Shown in pieces: positions 10,962 through 23,234 of a stretch of 26,165 bases of DNA. How positions within the stretch are numbered: the first letter of the stretch is position 1; each line of letters starts with the position of its first letter. The notes under the pieces are model-generated. The model did no database searches. It was given only the letters and a program-made list of their open reading frames with translations, and was not told the origin of the DNA. The stretch spans positions 1-26,165 of the forward strand of contig NEEC01000282.1 in NCBI GenBank assembly GCA_002189035.1. The letters are read 5' to 3'. The DNA comes from Utricularia gibba (lineage: Eukaryota; Streptophyta; Magnoliopsida; Lamiales; Lentibulariaceae). The position numbers and the translations under genes were made by a program.

Positions 10962-12332
10962 GTTGAATCGTGTCGATGCTTGAGGGAAGACGACCACCCA
11001 TTCATCTTTGTACGTTGCATCGGACCTGGTTGAAAGTGAGGACGGAAAATTGGCTACACTCGTGAAGGTGCACGAGCAGTATGCTCAATCGGATGATGGT
11101 CAAGCCGTTAGCATACGGAAAACACACTCGCGTGTTGCGCACGCGGCTTTAACTATTGCTTAACCGAGTGATCCCTTCTCTATGTCCATCCACAATCTGG
11201 GTAAAAGGCATCCGGAGGTCAGGCATTGGAATGTCGTAAGGTATGAAGTATGCATGTTGCAAGGCGTGACCTGCTTGCGAAGCAATACCGATCCATTCCA
11301 CGTTACCCGCTTCTTTGCAAAGCCTGGAGGGAGAATGGAATTTTGCATCAGGAGTGGATGCCATGGGGGTCGAATTATAAGGGGAGGTGTGCGTTTGTTC
11401 CGTGAGCTATGTGGATTCGAAGCACAAGTGCTGGGTGGTCGAGTTATGGACTTTGGGTTAGGAGTGGCTACACTCTGGATCCACGACCGATATGTTCTTC
11501 GATGCTCTATGACTCATTTCTCATTCAATGATGTCCACTCAATAGTAGCTTACGTGGCTCGCAACGTATGTTTGATATAGATGACATCCTTTAACCTGTA
11601 TGGTCGAAGGTTTTCTCCTCCCAAACGTATAGCGGCATGCCCACTTTCGTGTCCAAATATTCAGGAGGTCGGGGTGGTAGCCATCTAACGGCTGGATAGC
11701 ACATCCACATCGTATGTGCTCCGTAGAATGAATCCGAAAATGTTAATGTTTCCAACGCACGTTGTTGGAGATCGGGAAAGTACATGGAGTGTCCTTGGCC
11801 ACATTCTAGTATTCATTGGATGCTGGCTGAGTTTGTTGCACAACAAAACACCCTCAAACGAGTAGCGATGGTGCACCATGATCCGCCATGGAGTGAACTC
11901 GTGACTCCTCTGCGTAAGTCTCACTTTGTTTCCATGGAAGATCATAAGGGAAAGCAATAGGAAAAACTAAGAAGTACTTGGTATCGTTGATGTTACAACC
12001 CTGCATCATTGATCCTGATGTACCCCTTCGTATCGTTGGACGACACATCAGTGGTGAAGTACTTGGCTAGAGTCCATGGGTTGGACTTTACGGTCCTATG
12101 GACGTGCGCATCAGTGCTGGTCTAATCTCCACGCATCCTCATATCTTTCAACGGCCGCGATAATAGACCAACGGTCTCCTTGTCCAGTCCATTCGCTAAG
12201 GAGTCCAGAACACCTGAAGGTAACGGCAAAGCTTGCGAGGCCCGTCCAGCAACGGAGAAAAGAAAGGAAGTAGTGCGCATGGATGTGAACGCCTAAAAGA
12301 GCGTGGGAGTTTGCACTAGAGACCATCAACCC
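10962..12332. repeat. Satellite monomer 9 (1371 bp)
   Basis: One c is missing from the gtaccccc run (near 12024), which explains its length. Alleles: 103 G, 125 C, 193 T, 223 G, 425 GG, 526 C, 1029 A, 1107 C. Confidence 0.98.
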
Positions 12333-13703
12333 GTTGAATCGTGTCGATGCTTGAGGAAGACGACCACCCATTCATCTTTGTACGTTGCATCGGACCTGGT
12401 TGAAAGTGAGGACGGAAAATTGGCTACACTCGTGAAGGTGCACGAGCAGTATGCTCAATCGGATGATGGTCAAGCCGTTAGCATACGGAAAACACACTCG
12501 CGTGTTGCGCACGCGGCTTTAACGATTGCTTAACCGAGTGATCCCTTCTCTATGTCCATCCACAATCTGGGTAAAAGGCATCCGGAGGTCAGGCATTGGA
12601 ATGTCGTAAGGTATGAAGTATGCATGTTGCAAGGCGTGACCTGCTTGCGAAGCAATACCGATCCATTCCACGTTACCCGCTTCTTTGCAAAGCCTGGAGG
12701 GAGAATGGAATTTTGCATCAGGAGTGGATGCCATGGGGGTCGAATTATAAGGGGAGGTGTGCGTTTGTTCCGTGAGCTATGTGGATTCGAAGCACAAGTG
12801 CTGGGTGGTCGAGTTATGGACTTTGGGTTAGGAGTGGCTACACTCTGGATCCACGACCGATATGTTCTTCGATGCTCTATGACTCATTTCTCATTCAATG
12901 ATGTCCACTCAATAGTAGCTTACGTGGCTCGCAACGTATGTTTGATATAGATGACATCCTTTAACCTGTATGGTCGAAGGTTTTCTCCTCCCAAACGTAT
13001 AGCGGCATGCCCACTTTCGTGTCCAAATATTCAGGAGGTCGGGGTGGTAGCCATCTAACGGCTGGATAGCACATCCACATCGTATGTGCTCCGTAGAATG
13101 AATCCGAAAATGTTAATGTTTCCAACGCACGTTGTTGGAGATCGGGAAAGTACATGGAGTGTCCTTGGCCACATTCTAGTATTCATTGGATGCTGGCTGA
13201 GTTTGTTGCACAACAAAACACCCTCAAACGAGTAGCGATGGTGCACCATGATCCGCCATGGAGTGAACTCGTGACTCCTCTGCGTAAGTCTCACTTTGTT
13301 TCCATGGAAGATCATAAGGGAAAGCAATAGGAAAAACTAAGAAGTACTTGGTATCGTTGATGTTACAACCCTGCATCATTGATCCTGATGTACCCCCTTC
13401 GTATCGTTGGACGACACATCAGTGGTGAAGTACTTGGCTAGAGTCCATGGGTTGGACTTTACGGTCCTATGGACGTGCGCATCAGTGCTGGTCTAATCTC
13501 CACGCATCCTCATATCTTTCAACGGCCGCGATAATAGACCAACGGTCTCCTTGTCCAGTCCATTCGCTAAGGAGTCCAGAACACCTGAAGGTAACGGCAA
13601 AGCTTGCGAGGCCCGTCCAGCAACGGAGAAAAGAAAGGAAGTAGTGCGCATGGATGTGAACGCCTAAAAGAGCGTGGGAGTTTGCACTAGAGACCATCAA
13701 CCC
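12333..13703. repeat. Satellite monomer 10 (1371 bp)
   Basis: One g is missing from the gagggaag motif (near 12355), which explains its length. Alleles: 103 G, 125 C, 193 G, 223 G, 425 GG, 526 C, 1029 A, 1107 C. Confidence 0.98.
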
Positions 13704-15075
13704 GTTGAATCGTGTCGATGCTTGAGGGAAGACGACCACCCATTCATCTTTGTACGTTGCATCGGACCTGGTTGAAAGTGAGGACGGAAAATTGGCTACA
13801 CTCGTGAAGGTGCACGAGCAGTATGCTCAATCGGATGATGGTCAAGCCGTTAGCATACGGAAAACACACTCGCGTGTTGCGCACGCGGCTTTAACGATTG
13901 CTTAACCGAGTGATCCCTTCTCTATGTCCATCCACAATCTGGGTAAAAGGCATCCGGAGGTCAGGCATTGGAATGTCGTAAGGTATGAAGTATGCATGTT
14001 GCAAGGCGTGACCTGCTTGCGAAGCAATACCGATCCATTCCACGTTACCCGCTTCTTTGCAAAGCCTGGAGGGAGAATGGAATTTTGCATCAGGAGTGGA
14101 TGCCATGGGGGTCGAATTATAAGGGGAGGTGTGCGTTTGTTCCGTGAGCTATGTGGATTCGAAGCACAAGTGCTGGGTGGTCGAGTTATGGACTTTGGGT
14201 TAGGAGTGGCTACACTCTGGATCCACGATCGATATGTTCTTCGATGCTCTATGACTCATTTCTCATTCAATGATGTCCACTCAATAGTAGCTTACGTGGC
14301 TCGCAACGTATGTTTGATATAGATGACATCCTTTAACCTGTATGGTCGAAGGTTTTCTCCTCCCAAACGTATAGCGGCATGCCCACTTTCGTGTCCAAAT
14401 ATTCAGGAGGTCGGGGTGGTAGCCATCTAACGGCTGGATAGCACATCCACATCGTATGTGCTCCGTAGAATGAATCCGAAAATGTTAATGTTTCCAACGC
14501 ACGTTGTTGGAGATCGGGAAAGTACATGGAGTGTCCTTGGCCACATTCTAGTATTCATTGGATGCTGGCTGAGTTTGTTGCACAACAAAACACCCTCAAA
14601 CGAGTAGCGATGGTGCACCATGATCCGCCATGGAGTGAACTCGTGACTCCTCTGCGTAAGTCTCACTTTGTTTCCATGGAAGATCATAAGGGAAAGCAAT
14701 AGGAAAAACTAAGAAGTACTTGGTATCGTTGATGTTACAACCCTGCATCATTGATCCTGATGTACCCCCTTCGTATCGTTGGACGACACATCAGTGGTGA
14801 AGTACTTGGCTAGAGTCCATGGGTTGGACTTTACGGTCCTATGGACGTGCGCATCAGTGCTGGTCTAATCTCCACGCATCCTCATATCTTTCAACGGCCG
14901 CGATAATAGACCAACGGTCTCCTTGTCCAGTCCATTCGCTAAGGAGTCCAGAACACCTGAAGGTAACGGCAAAGCTTGCGAGGCCCGTCCAGCAACGGAG
15001 AAAAGAAAGGAAGTAGTGCGCATGGATGTGAACGCCTAAAAGAGCGTGGGAGTTTGCACTAGAGACCATCAACCC
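13704..15075. repeat. Satellite monomer 11 (1372 bp)
   Basis: Full length with no deletions. It combines G at site 193 with T at site 526; the other diagnostic sites are majority type (103 G, 125 C, 223 G, 425 GG, 1029 A, 1107 C). Confidence 0.98.
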
Positions 15076-16446
15076 GTTGAATCGTGTCGATGCTTGAGGG
15101 AAGACGACCACCCATTCATCTTTGTACGTTGCATCGGACCTGGTTGAAAGTGAGGACGGAAAATTGGCTACACTCGTGAAGGTGCACGAGCAGTATGCTC
15201 AATCGGATGATGGTCAAGCCGTTAGCATACGGAAAACACACTCGCGTGTTGCGCACGCGGCTTTAACTATTGCTTAACCGAGTGATCCCTTCTCTATGTC
15301 CATCCACAATCTGGGTAAAAGGCATCCGGAGGTCAGGCATTGGAATGTCGTAAGGTATGAAGTATGCATGTTGCAAGGCGTGACCTGCTTGCGAAGCAAT
15401 ACCGATCCATTCCACGTTACCCGCTTCTTTGCAAAGCCTGGAGGGAGAATGGAATTTTGCATCAGGAGTGGATGCCATGGGGGTCGAATTATAAGGGGAG
15501 TGTGCGTTTGTTCCGTGAGCTATGTGGATTCGAAGCACAAGTGCTGGGTGGTCGAGTTATGGACTTTGGGTTAGGAGTGGCTACACTCTGGATCCACGAT
15601 CGATATGTTCTTCGATGCTCTATGACTCATTTCTCATTCAATGATGTCCACTCAATAGTAGCTTACGTGGCTCGCAACGTATGTTTGATATAGATGACAT
15701 CCTTTAACCTGTATGGTCGAAGGTTTTCTCCTCCCAAACGTATAGCGGCATGCCCACTTTCGTGTCCAAATATTCAGGAGGTCGGGGTGGTAGCCATCTA
15801 ACGGCTGGATAGCACATCCACATCGTATGTGCTCCGTAGAATGAATCCGAAAATGTTAATGTTTCCAACGCACGTTGTTGGAGATCGGGAAAGTACATGG
15901 AGTGTCCTTGGCCACATTCTAGTATTCATTGGATGCTGGCTGAGTTTGTTGCACAACAAAACACCCTCAAACGAGTAGCGATGGTGCACCATGATCCGCC
16001 ATGGAGTGAACTCGTGACTCCTCTGCGTAAGTCTCACTTTGTTTCCATGGAAGATCATAAGGGAAAGCAATAGGAAAAACTAAGAAGTACTTGGTATCGT
16101 TGATGTTACAACCCTGCATCATTGATCCTGATGTACCCCCTTCGTATCGTTGGACGACACATCAGTGGTGAAGTACTTGGCTAGAGTCCATGGGTTGGAC
16201 TTTACGGTCCTATGGACGTGCGCATCAGTGCTGGTCTAATCTCCACGCATCCTCATATCTTTCAACGGCCGCGATAATAGACCAACGGTCTCCTTGTCCA
16301 GTCCATTCGCTAAGGAGTCCAGAACACCTGAAGGTAACGGCAAAGCTTGCGAGGCCCGTCCAGCAACGGAGAAAAGAAAGGAAGTAGTGCGCATGGATGT
16401 GAACGCCTAAAAGAGCGTGGGAGTTTGCACTAGAGACCATCAACCC
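15076..16446. repeat. Satellite monomer 12 (1371 bp)
   Basis: One g is missing at site 425 (near 15499). This is a type-B allele in an otherwise majority-type background (103 G, 125 C, 193 T, 223 G, 526 T, 1029 A, 1107 C). It is either an independent slip in the g run or a short conversion tract. Confidence 0.98.
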
Positions 16447-17817
16447 GTTGAATCGTGTCGATGCTTGAGGGAAGACGACCACCCATTCATCTTTGTACGT
16501 TGCATCGGACCTGGTTGAAAGTGAGGACGGAAAATTGGCTACACTCGTGAAGGTGCACGAGCAGTATGCTCAATCGGATGATGGTCAAGCCGTTAGCATA
16601 CGGAAAACACACTCGCGTGTTGCGCACGCGGCTTTAACTATTGCTTAACCGAGTGATCCCTTCTCTATGTCCATCCACAATCTGGGTAAAAGGCATCCGG
16701 AGGTCAGGCATTGGAATGTCGTAAGGTATGAAGTATGCATGTTGCAAGGCGTGACCTGCTTGCGAAGCAATACCGATCCATTCCACGTTACCCGCTTCTT
16801 TGCAAAGCCTGGAGGGAGAATGGAATTTTGCATCAGGAGTGGATGCCATGGGGGTCGAATTATAAGGGGAGGTGTGCGTTTGTTCCGTGAGCTATGTGGA
16901 TTCGAAGCACAAGTGCTGGGTGGTCGAGTTATGGACTTTGGGTTAGGAGTGGCTACACTCTGGATCCACGACGATATGTTCTTCGATGCTCTATGACTCA
17001 TTTCTCATTCAATGATGTCCACTCAATAGTAGCTTACGTGGCTCGCAACGTATGTTTGATATAGATGACATCCTTTAACCTGTATGGTCGAAGGTTTTCT
17101 CCTCCCAAACGTATAGCGGCATGCCCACTTTCGTGTCCAAATATTCAGGAGGTCGGGGTGGTAGCCATCTAACGGCTGGATAGCACATCCACATCGTATG
17201 TGCTCCGTAGAATGAATCCGAAAATGTTAATGTTTCCAACGCACGTTGTTGGAGATCGGGAAAGTACATGGAGTGTCCTTGGCCACATTCTAGTATTCAT
17301 TGGATGCTGGCTGAGTTTGTTGCACAACAAAACACCCTCAAACGAGTAGCGATGGTGCACCATGATCCGCCATGGAGTGAACTCGTGACTCCTCTGCGTA
17401 AGTCTCACTTTGTTTCCATGGAAGATCATAAGGGAAAGCAATAGGAAAAACTAAGAAGTACTTGGTATCGTTGATGTTACAACCCTGCATCATTGATCCT
17501 GATGTACCCCCTTCGTATCGTTGGACGACACATCAGTGGTGAAGTACTTGGCTAGAGTCCATGGGTTGGACTTTACGGTCCTATGGACGTGCGCATCAGT
17601 GCTGGTCTAATCTCCACGCATCCTCATATCTTTCAACGGCCGCGATAATAGACCAACGGTCTCCTTGTCCAGTCCATTCGCTAAGGAGTCCAGAACACCT
17701 GAAGGTAACGGCAAAGCTTGCGAGGCCCGTCCAGCAACGGAGAAAAGAAAGGAAGTAGTGCGCATGGATGTGAACGCCTAAAAGAGCGTGGGAGTTTGCA
17801 CTAGAGACCATCAACCC
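16447..17817. repeat. Satellite monomer 13 (1371 bp)
   Basis: It carries the deletion allele at site 526 (near 16971) and T at site 193, with all other sites majority type. It has the same diagnostic alleles as the monomer at 5477. Confidence 0.98.
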
Positions 17818-19189
17818 GTTGAATCGTGTCGATGCTTGAGGGAAGACGACCACCCATTCATCTTTGTACGTTGCATCGGACCTGGTTGAAAGTGAGGACG
17901 GAAAATTGGCTACACTCGTGAAGGTGCACGAGCAGTATGCTCAATCGGATGATGGTCAAGCCGTTAGCATACGGAAAACACACTCGCGTGTTGCGCACGC
18001 GGCTTTAACTATTGCTTAACCGAGTGATCCCTTCTCTATGTCCATCCACAATCTGGGTAAAAGGCATCCGGAGGTCAGGCATTGGAATGTCGTAAGGTAT
18101 GAAGTATGCATGTTGCAAGGCGTGACCTGCTTGCGAAGCAATACCGATCCATTCCACGTTACCCGCTTCTTTGCAAAGCCTGGAGGGAGAATGGAATTTT
18201 GCATCAGGAGTGGATGCCATGGGGGTCGAATTATAAGGGGAGGTGTGCGTTTGTTCCGTGAGCTATGTGGATTCGAAGCACAAGTGCTGGGTGGTCGAGT
18301 TATGGACTTTGGGTTAGGAGTGGCTACACTCTGGATCCACGACCGATATGTTCTTCGATGCTCTATGACTCATTTCTCATTCAATGATGTCCACTCAATA
18401 GTAGCTTACGTGGCTCGCAACGTATGTTTGATATAGATGACATCCTTTAACCTGTATGGTCGAAGGTTTTCTCCTCCCAAACGTATAGCGGCATGCCCAC
18501 TTTCGTGTCCAAATATTCAGGAGGTCGGGGTGGTAGCCATCTAACGGCTGGATAGCACATCCACATCGTATGTGCTCCGTAGAATGAATCCGAAAATGTT
18601 AATGTTTCCAACGCACGTTGTTGGAGATCGGGAAAGTACATGGAGTGTCCTTGGCCACATTCTAGTATTCATTGGATGCTGGCTGAGTTTGTTGCACAAC
18701 AAAACACCCTCAAACGAGTAGCGATGGTGCACCATGATCCGCCATGGAGTGAACTCGTGACTCCTCTGCGTAAGTCTCACTTTGTTTCCATGGAAGATCA
18801 TAAGGGAAAGCAATAGGAAAAACTAAGAAGTACTTGGTATCGTTGATGTTACAACCCTGCATCATTGATCCTGATGTACCCCCTTCGTATCGTTGGACGA
18901 CACATCAGTGGTGAAGTACTTGGCTAGAGTCCATGGGTTGGACTTTACGGTCCTATGGACGTGCGCATCAGTGCTGGTCTAATCTCCACGCATCCTCATA
19001 TCTTTCAACGGCCGCGATAATAGACCAACGGTCTCCTTGTCCAGTCCATTCGCTAAGGAGTCCAGAACACCTGAAGGTAACGGCAAAGCTTGCGAGGCCC
19101 GTCCAGCAACGGAGAAAAGAAAGGAAGTAGTGCGCATGGATGTGAACGCCTAAAAGAGCGTGGGAGTTTGCACTAGAGACCATCAACCC
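17818..19189. repeat. Satellite monomer 14 (1372 bp)
   Basis: Full length. Its diagnostic alleles match those of the monomer at 8219 (G, C, T, G, GG, C, A, C), and I saw no difference between the two when reading them line by line. Confidence 0.98.
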
Positions 19190-20560
19190 GTTGAATCGTG
19201 TCGATGCTTGAGGGAAGACGACCACCCATTCATCTTTGTACGTTGCATCGGACCTGGTTGAAAGTGAGGACGGAAAATTGGCTACACTCGTAAAGGTGCA
19301 CGAGCAGTATGCTGAATCGGATGATGGTCAAGCCGTTAGCATACGGAAAACACACTCGCGTGTTGCGCACGCGGCTTTAACGATTGCTTAACCGAGTGAT
19401 CCCTTCTCTATGTCCATCCACAATCTGGGTAAAAGGCATCCGGAGGTCAGGCATTGGAATGTCGTAAGGTATGAAGTATGCATGTTGCAAGGCGTGACCT
19501 GCTTGCGAAGCAATACCGATCCATTCCACGTTACCCGCTTCTTTGCAAAGCCTGGAGGGAGAATGGAATTTTGCATCAGGAGTGGATGCCATGGGGGTCG
19601 AATTATAAGGGGAGGTGTGCGTTTGTTCCGTGAGCTATGTGGATTCGAAGCACAAGTGCTGGGTGGTCGAGTTATGGACTTTGGGTTAGGAGTGGCTACA
19701 CTCTGGATCCACGACCGATATGTTCTTCGATGCTCTATGACTCATTTCTCATTCAATGATGTCCACTCAATAGTAGCTTACGTGGCTCGCAACGTATGTT
19801 TGATATAGATGACATCCTTTAACCTGTATGGTCGAAGGTTTTCTCCTCCCAAACGTATAGCGGCATGCCCACTTCGTGTCCAAATATTCAGGAGGTCGGG
19901 GTGGTAGCCATCTAACGGCTGGATAGCACATCCACATCGTATGTGCTCCGTAGAATGAATCCGAAAATGTTAATGTTTCCAACGCACGTTGTTGGAGATC
20001 GGGAAAGTACATGGAGTGTCCTTGGCCACATTCTAGTATTCATTGGATGCTGGCTGAGTTTGTTGCACAACAAAACACCCTCAAACGAGTAGCGATGGTG
20101 CACCATGATCCGCCATGGAGTGAACTCGTGACTCCTCTGCGTAAGTCTCACTTTGTTTCCATGGAAGATCATAAGGGAAAGCAATAGGAAAAACTAAGAA
20201 GTACTTGGTATCGTTGATGTTACAACCCTGCATCATTGATCCTGATGTACCCCCTTCGTATCGTTGGACGACACATCAGTGGTGAAGTACTTGGTTAGAG
20301 TCCATGGGTTGGACTTTACGGTCCTATGGACGTGCGCATCAGTGCTGGTCTAATCTCCACGCATCCTCATATCTTTCAACGGCCGCGATAATAGACCAAC
20401 GGTCTCCTTGTCCAGTCCATTCGCTAAGGAGTCCAGAACACCTGAAGGTAACGGCAAAGCTTGCGAGGCCCGTCCAGCAACGGAGAAAAGAAAGGAAGTA
20501 GTGCGCATGGATGTGAACGCCTAAAAGAGCGTGGGAGTTTGCACTAGAGACCATCAACCC
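19190..20560. repeat. Satellite monomer 15 (1371 bp), mixed type
   Basis: This is a mosaic. Sites 103 (A), 125 (G), 193 (G) and 1107 (T) are type B, while 223 (G), 425 (GG), 526 (C) and 1029 (A) are majority type. One t is missing in the cactttcgtg run near 19873, which explains the length. It marks the left border of the more divergent right third. Confidence 0.97.
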
Positions 20561-21865
20561 GTTGAATCGTGTCGATGCTTGAGGGAAGACGACCACCCAT
20601 TCATCTTGTACGTTGCATCGGACCTGGTTGAAAGTGAGGACGGAAAATTGGCTACACTCGTAAAGGTGCACGAGCAGTATGCTGAATCGGATGATGGTCA
20701 AGCCGTTAGCATACGGAACACACTCGCGTGTTGCGCACGCGGCTTTAACGATTGCTTAACCAAGTGATCCCTTCTCTATCTCCATCCACAATCTGGGTAA
20801 AAGGCATCCGGAGGTCAGGCATTGGAATGTCGTAAGGTATGAAGTATGCATGTTGCAAGGCGTGACCTGCTTGCGAAGCAATACCGATCCATTCCACGTT
20901 ACCCGCTTCTTTGCAAAGCCTGGAGGGAGAATGGAATTTTGCATCAGGAGTGGATGCCATGGGGGTCGAATTATAAGGGGAGTGTGCGTTTGTTCCGTGA
21001 GCTATGTGGATTCGAAGCACAAGTGCTGGGTGGTCGAGTTATGGACTTTGGGTTAGGAGTGGCTACACTCTGGATCCACGATCGATATGTTCTTCGATGC
21101 TCTATGACTCATTTCTCATTCAATGATGTCCACTCAATAGTAGCTTACGTGGCTCGCAACGTATGTTTGATATAGCATCCCTTTCGTGTCCAAATATTCA
21201 GGAGGTCGGGGTGGTAGCCATCTAACGGCTGGATAGCACATCCACATCGTATGTGCTCCGTAGAATGAATCCGAAAATGTTAATGTTTCCAACGCACGTT
21301 GTTGGATCGGGAAAGTACATGGAGTGTCCTTGGCCACATTCTAGTATTCATTGGATGCTGGCTGAGTTTGTTGCACAACAAAACACCCTCAAACGAGTAG
21401 CGATGGTGCACCATGATCCGCCATGGAGTGAACTCGTGACTCCTCTGCGTAAGTCTCACTTTGTTTCCATGGAAGATCATAAGGGAAAGCAATAGGAAAA
21501 ACTAAGAAGTATTGGTATCGTTGTGTTACAACCCTGCATCATTGATCCTGATGTACCCCCTTCGTATCGTTGGACGACACATCAGTGGTGAAGTACTTGG
21601 TAGAGTCCATGGGTTGGACTTTACGGTCCTATGGACGTGCGCATCAGTGCTGGTCTAATCTCCACGCATCCTCATATCTTTCAACGGCCGCGATAATAGA
21701 CCAACGGTCTCCTTGTCCAGTCCATTCGCTAAGGAGTCCAGAACACCTGAAGGTAACGGCAAAGCTTGCGAGGCCCGTCCAGCAACGGAGAAAAGAAAGG
21801 AAGTAGTGCGCATGGATGTGAACGCCTAAAAGAGCGTGGGAGTTTGCACTAGAGACCATCAACCC
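20561..21865. repeat. Satellite monomer 16 (1305 bp), internally deleted type-B copy
   Basis: This is the shortest complete copy, 67 bp under consensus. A net 58-bp deletion lies at 21175-21181. The rest comes from small losses: one t near 20607, two a near 20718, one g at site 425, two bases near 21306 (gttggatcgg in place of gttggagatcgg), one c near 21512, one a at site 1029, and one base at site 1107 (ttggtagag). It also reads ccaagtg instead of ccgagtg near 20760. Alleles 103 A, 125 G, 193 G, 223 C make it clearly type B. Confidence 0.96.
21171..21186. other. Junction of a net 58-bp deletion in monomer 16
   Basis: The sequence runs tatagcatccctttcg where other copies have tatagatgacatcc, about 50 bp more, and then gcccactttcg. 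The pentamer tatag occurs at both sides of the missing interval in full copies (gatatagatg and cgtatagcgg), so a microhomology-mediated or slippage deletion is plausible. The residual catcc could also come from the left side (gacatcc), which would imply two adjacent losses. The region lost includes the pyrimidine tract ttttctcctccc. Confidence 0.8.
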
Positions 21866-23234
21866 GTTGAATCGTGTCGATGCTTGAGGGAAGACGACCA
21901 CCCATTCATCTTTGTACGTTGCATCGGACCTGGTTGAAAGTGAGGACGGAAAATTGGCTACACTCGTAAAGGTGCACGAGCAGTATGCTGAATCGGATGA
22001 TGGTCAAGCCGTTAGCATACGGAAAACACACTCGCGTGTTGCGCACGCGGCTTTAACGATTGCTTAACCGAGTGATCCCTTCTCTATCTCCATCCACAAT
22101 CTGGGTAAAAGGCATCCGGAGGTCAGGCATTGGAATGTCGTAAGGTATGAAGTATGCATGTTGCAAGGCGTGACCTGCTTGCGAAGCAATACCGATCCAT
22201 TCCACGTTACCCGCTTCTTTGCAAAGCCTGGAGGGAGAATGGAATTTTGCATCAGGAGTGGATGCCATGGGGGTCGAATTATAAGGGGAGTGTGCGTTTG
22301 TTCCGTGAGCTATGTGGATTCGAAGCACAAGTGCTGGGTGGTCGAGTTATGGACTTTGGGTTAGGAGTGGCTACACTCTGGATCCACGATCGATATGTTC
22401 TTCGATGCTCTATGACTCATTTCTCATTCAATGATGTCCACTCAATAGTAGCTTACGTGGCTCGCAACGTATGTTTGATATAGATGACATCCTTTAACCT
22501 GTATGGTCGAAGGTTTTCTCCTCCCAAACGTATAGCGGCATGCCCACTTTCGTGTCCAAATATTCAGGAGGTCGGGGTGGTAGCCATCTAACGGCTGGAT
22601 AGCACATCCACATCGTATGTGCTCCGTAGAATGAATCCGAAAATGTTAATGTTTCCAACGCACGTTGTTGGAGATCGGGAAAGTACATGGAGTGTCCTTG
22701 GCCACATTCTAGTATTCATTGGATGCTGGCTGAGTTTGTTGCACAACAAAACACCCTCAAACGAGTAGCGATGGTGCACCATGATCCGCCATGGAGTGAA
22801 CTCGTGACTCCTCTGCGTAAGTCTCACTTTGTTTCCATGGAAGATCATAAGGGAAAGCAATAGGAAAAACTAAGAAGTATTGGTATCGTTGGTGTTACAA
22901 CCCTGCATCATTGATCCTGATGTACCCCCTTCGTATCGTTGGACGACACATCAGTGGTGAAGTACTTGGTTAGAGTCCATGGGTTGGACTTTACGGTCCT
23001 ATGGACGTGCGCATCAGTGCTGGTCTAATCTCCACGCATCCTCATATCTTTCAACGGCCGCGATAATAGACCAACGGTCTCCTTGTCCAGTCCATTCGCT
23101 AAGGAGTCCAGAACACCTGAAGGTAACGGCAAAGCTTGCGAGGCCCGTCCAGCAACGGAGAAAAGAAGGAAGTAGTGCGCATGGATGTGAACGCCTAAAA
23201 GAGCGTGGGAGTTTGCACTAGAGACCATCAACCC
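21866..23234. repeat. Satellite monomer 17 (1369 bp), type-B copy
   Basis: This is the most complete type-B copy: 103 A, 125 G, 193 G, 223 C, one g lost at 425, 526 T, a shortened gtattgg spacer near 22879, G at 1029, and T at 1107. The third missing base is one a in the purine tract near 23167. It is the best reference for the minority monomer type. Confidence 0.97.
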
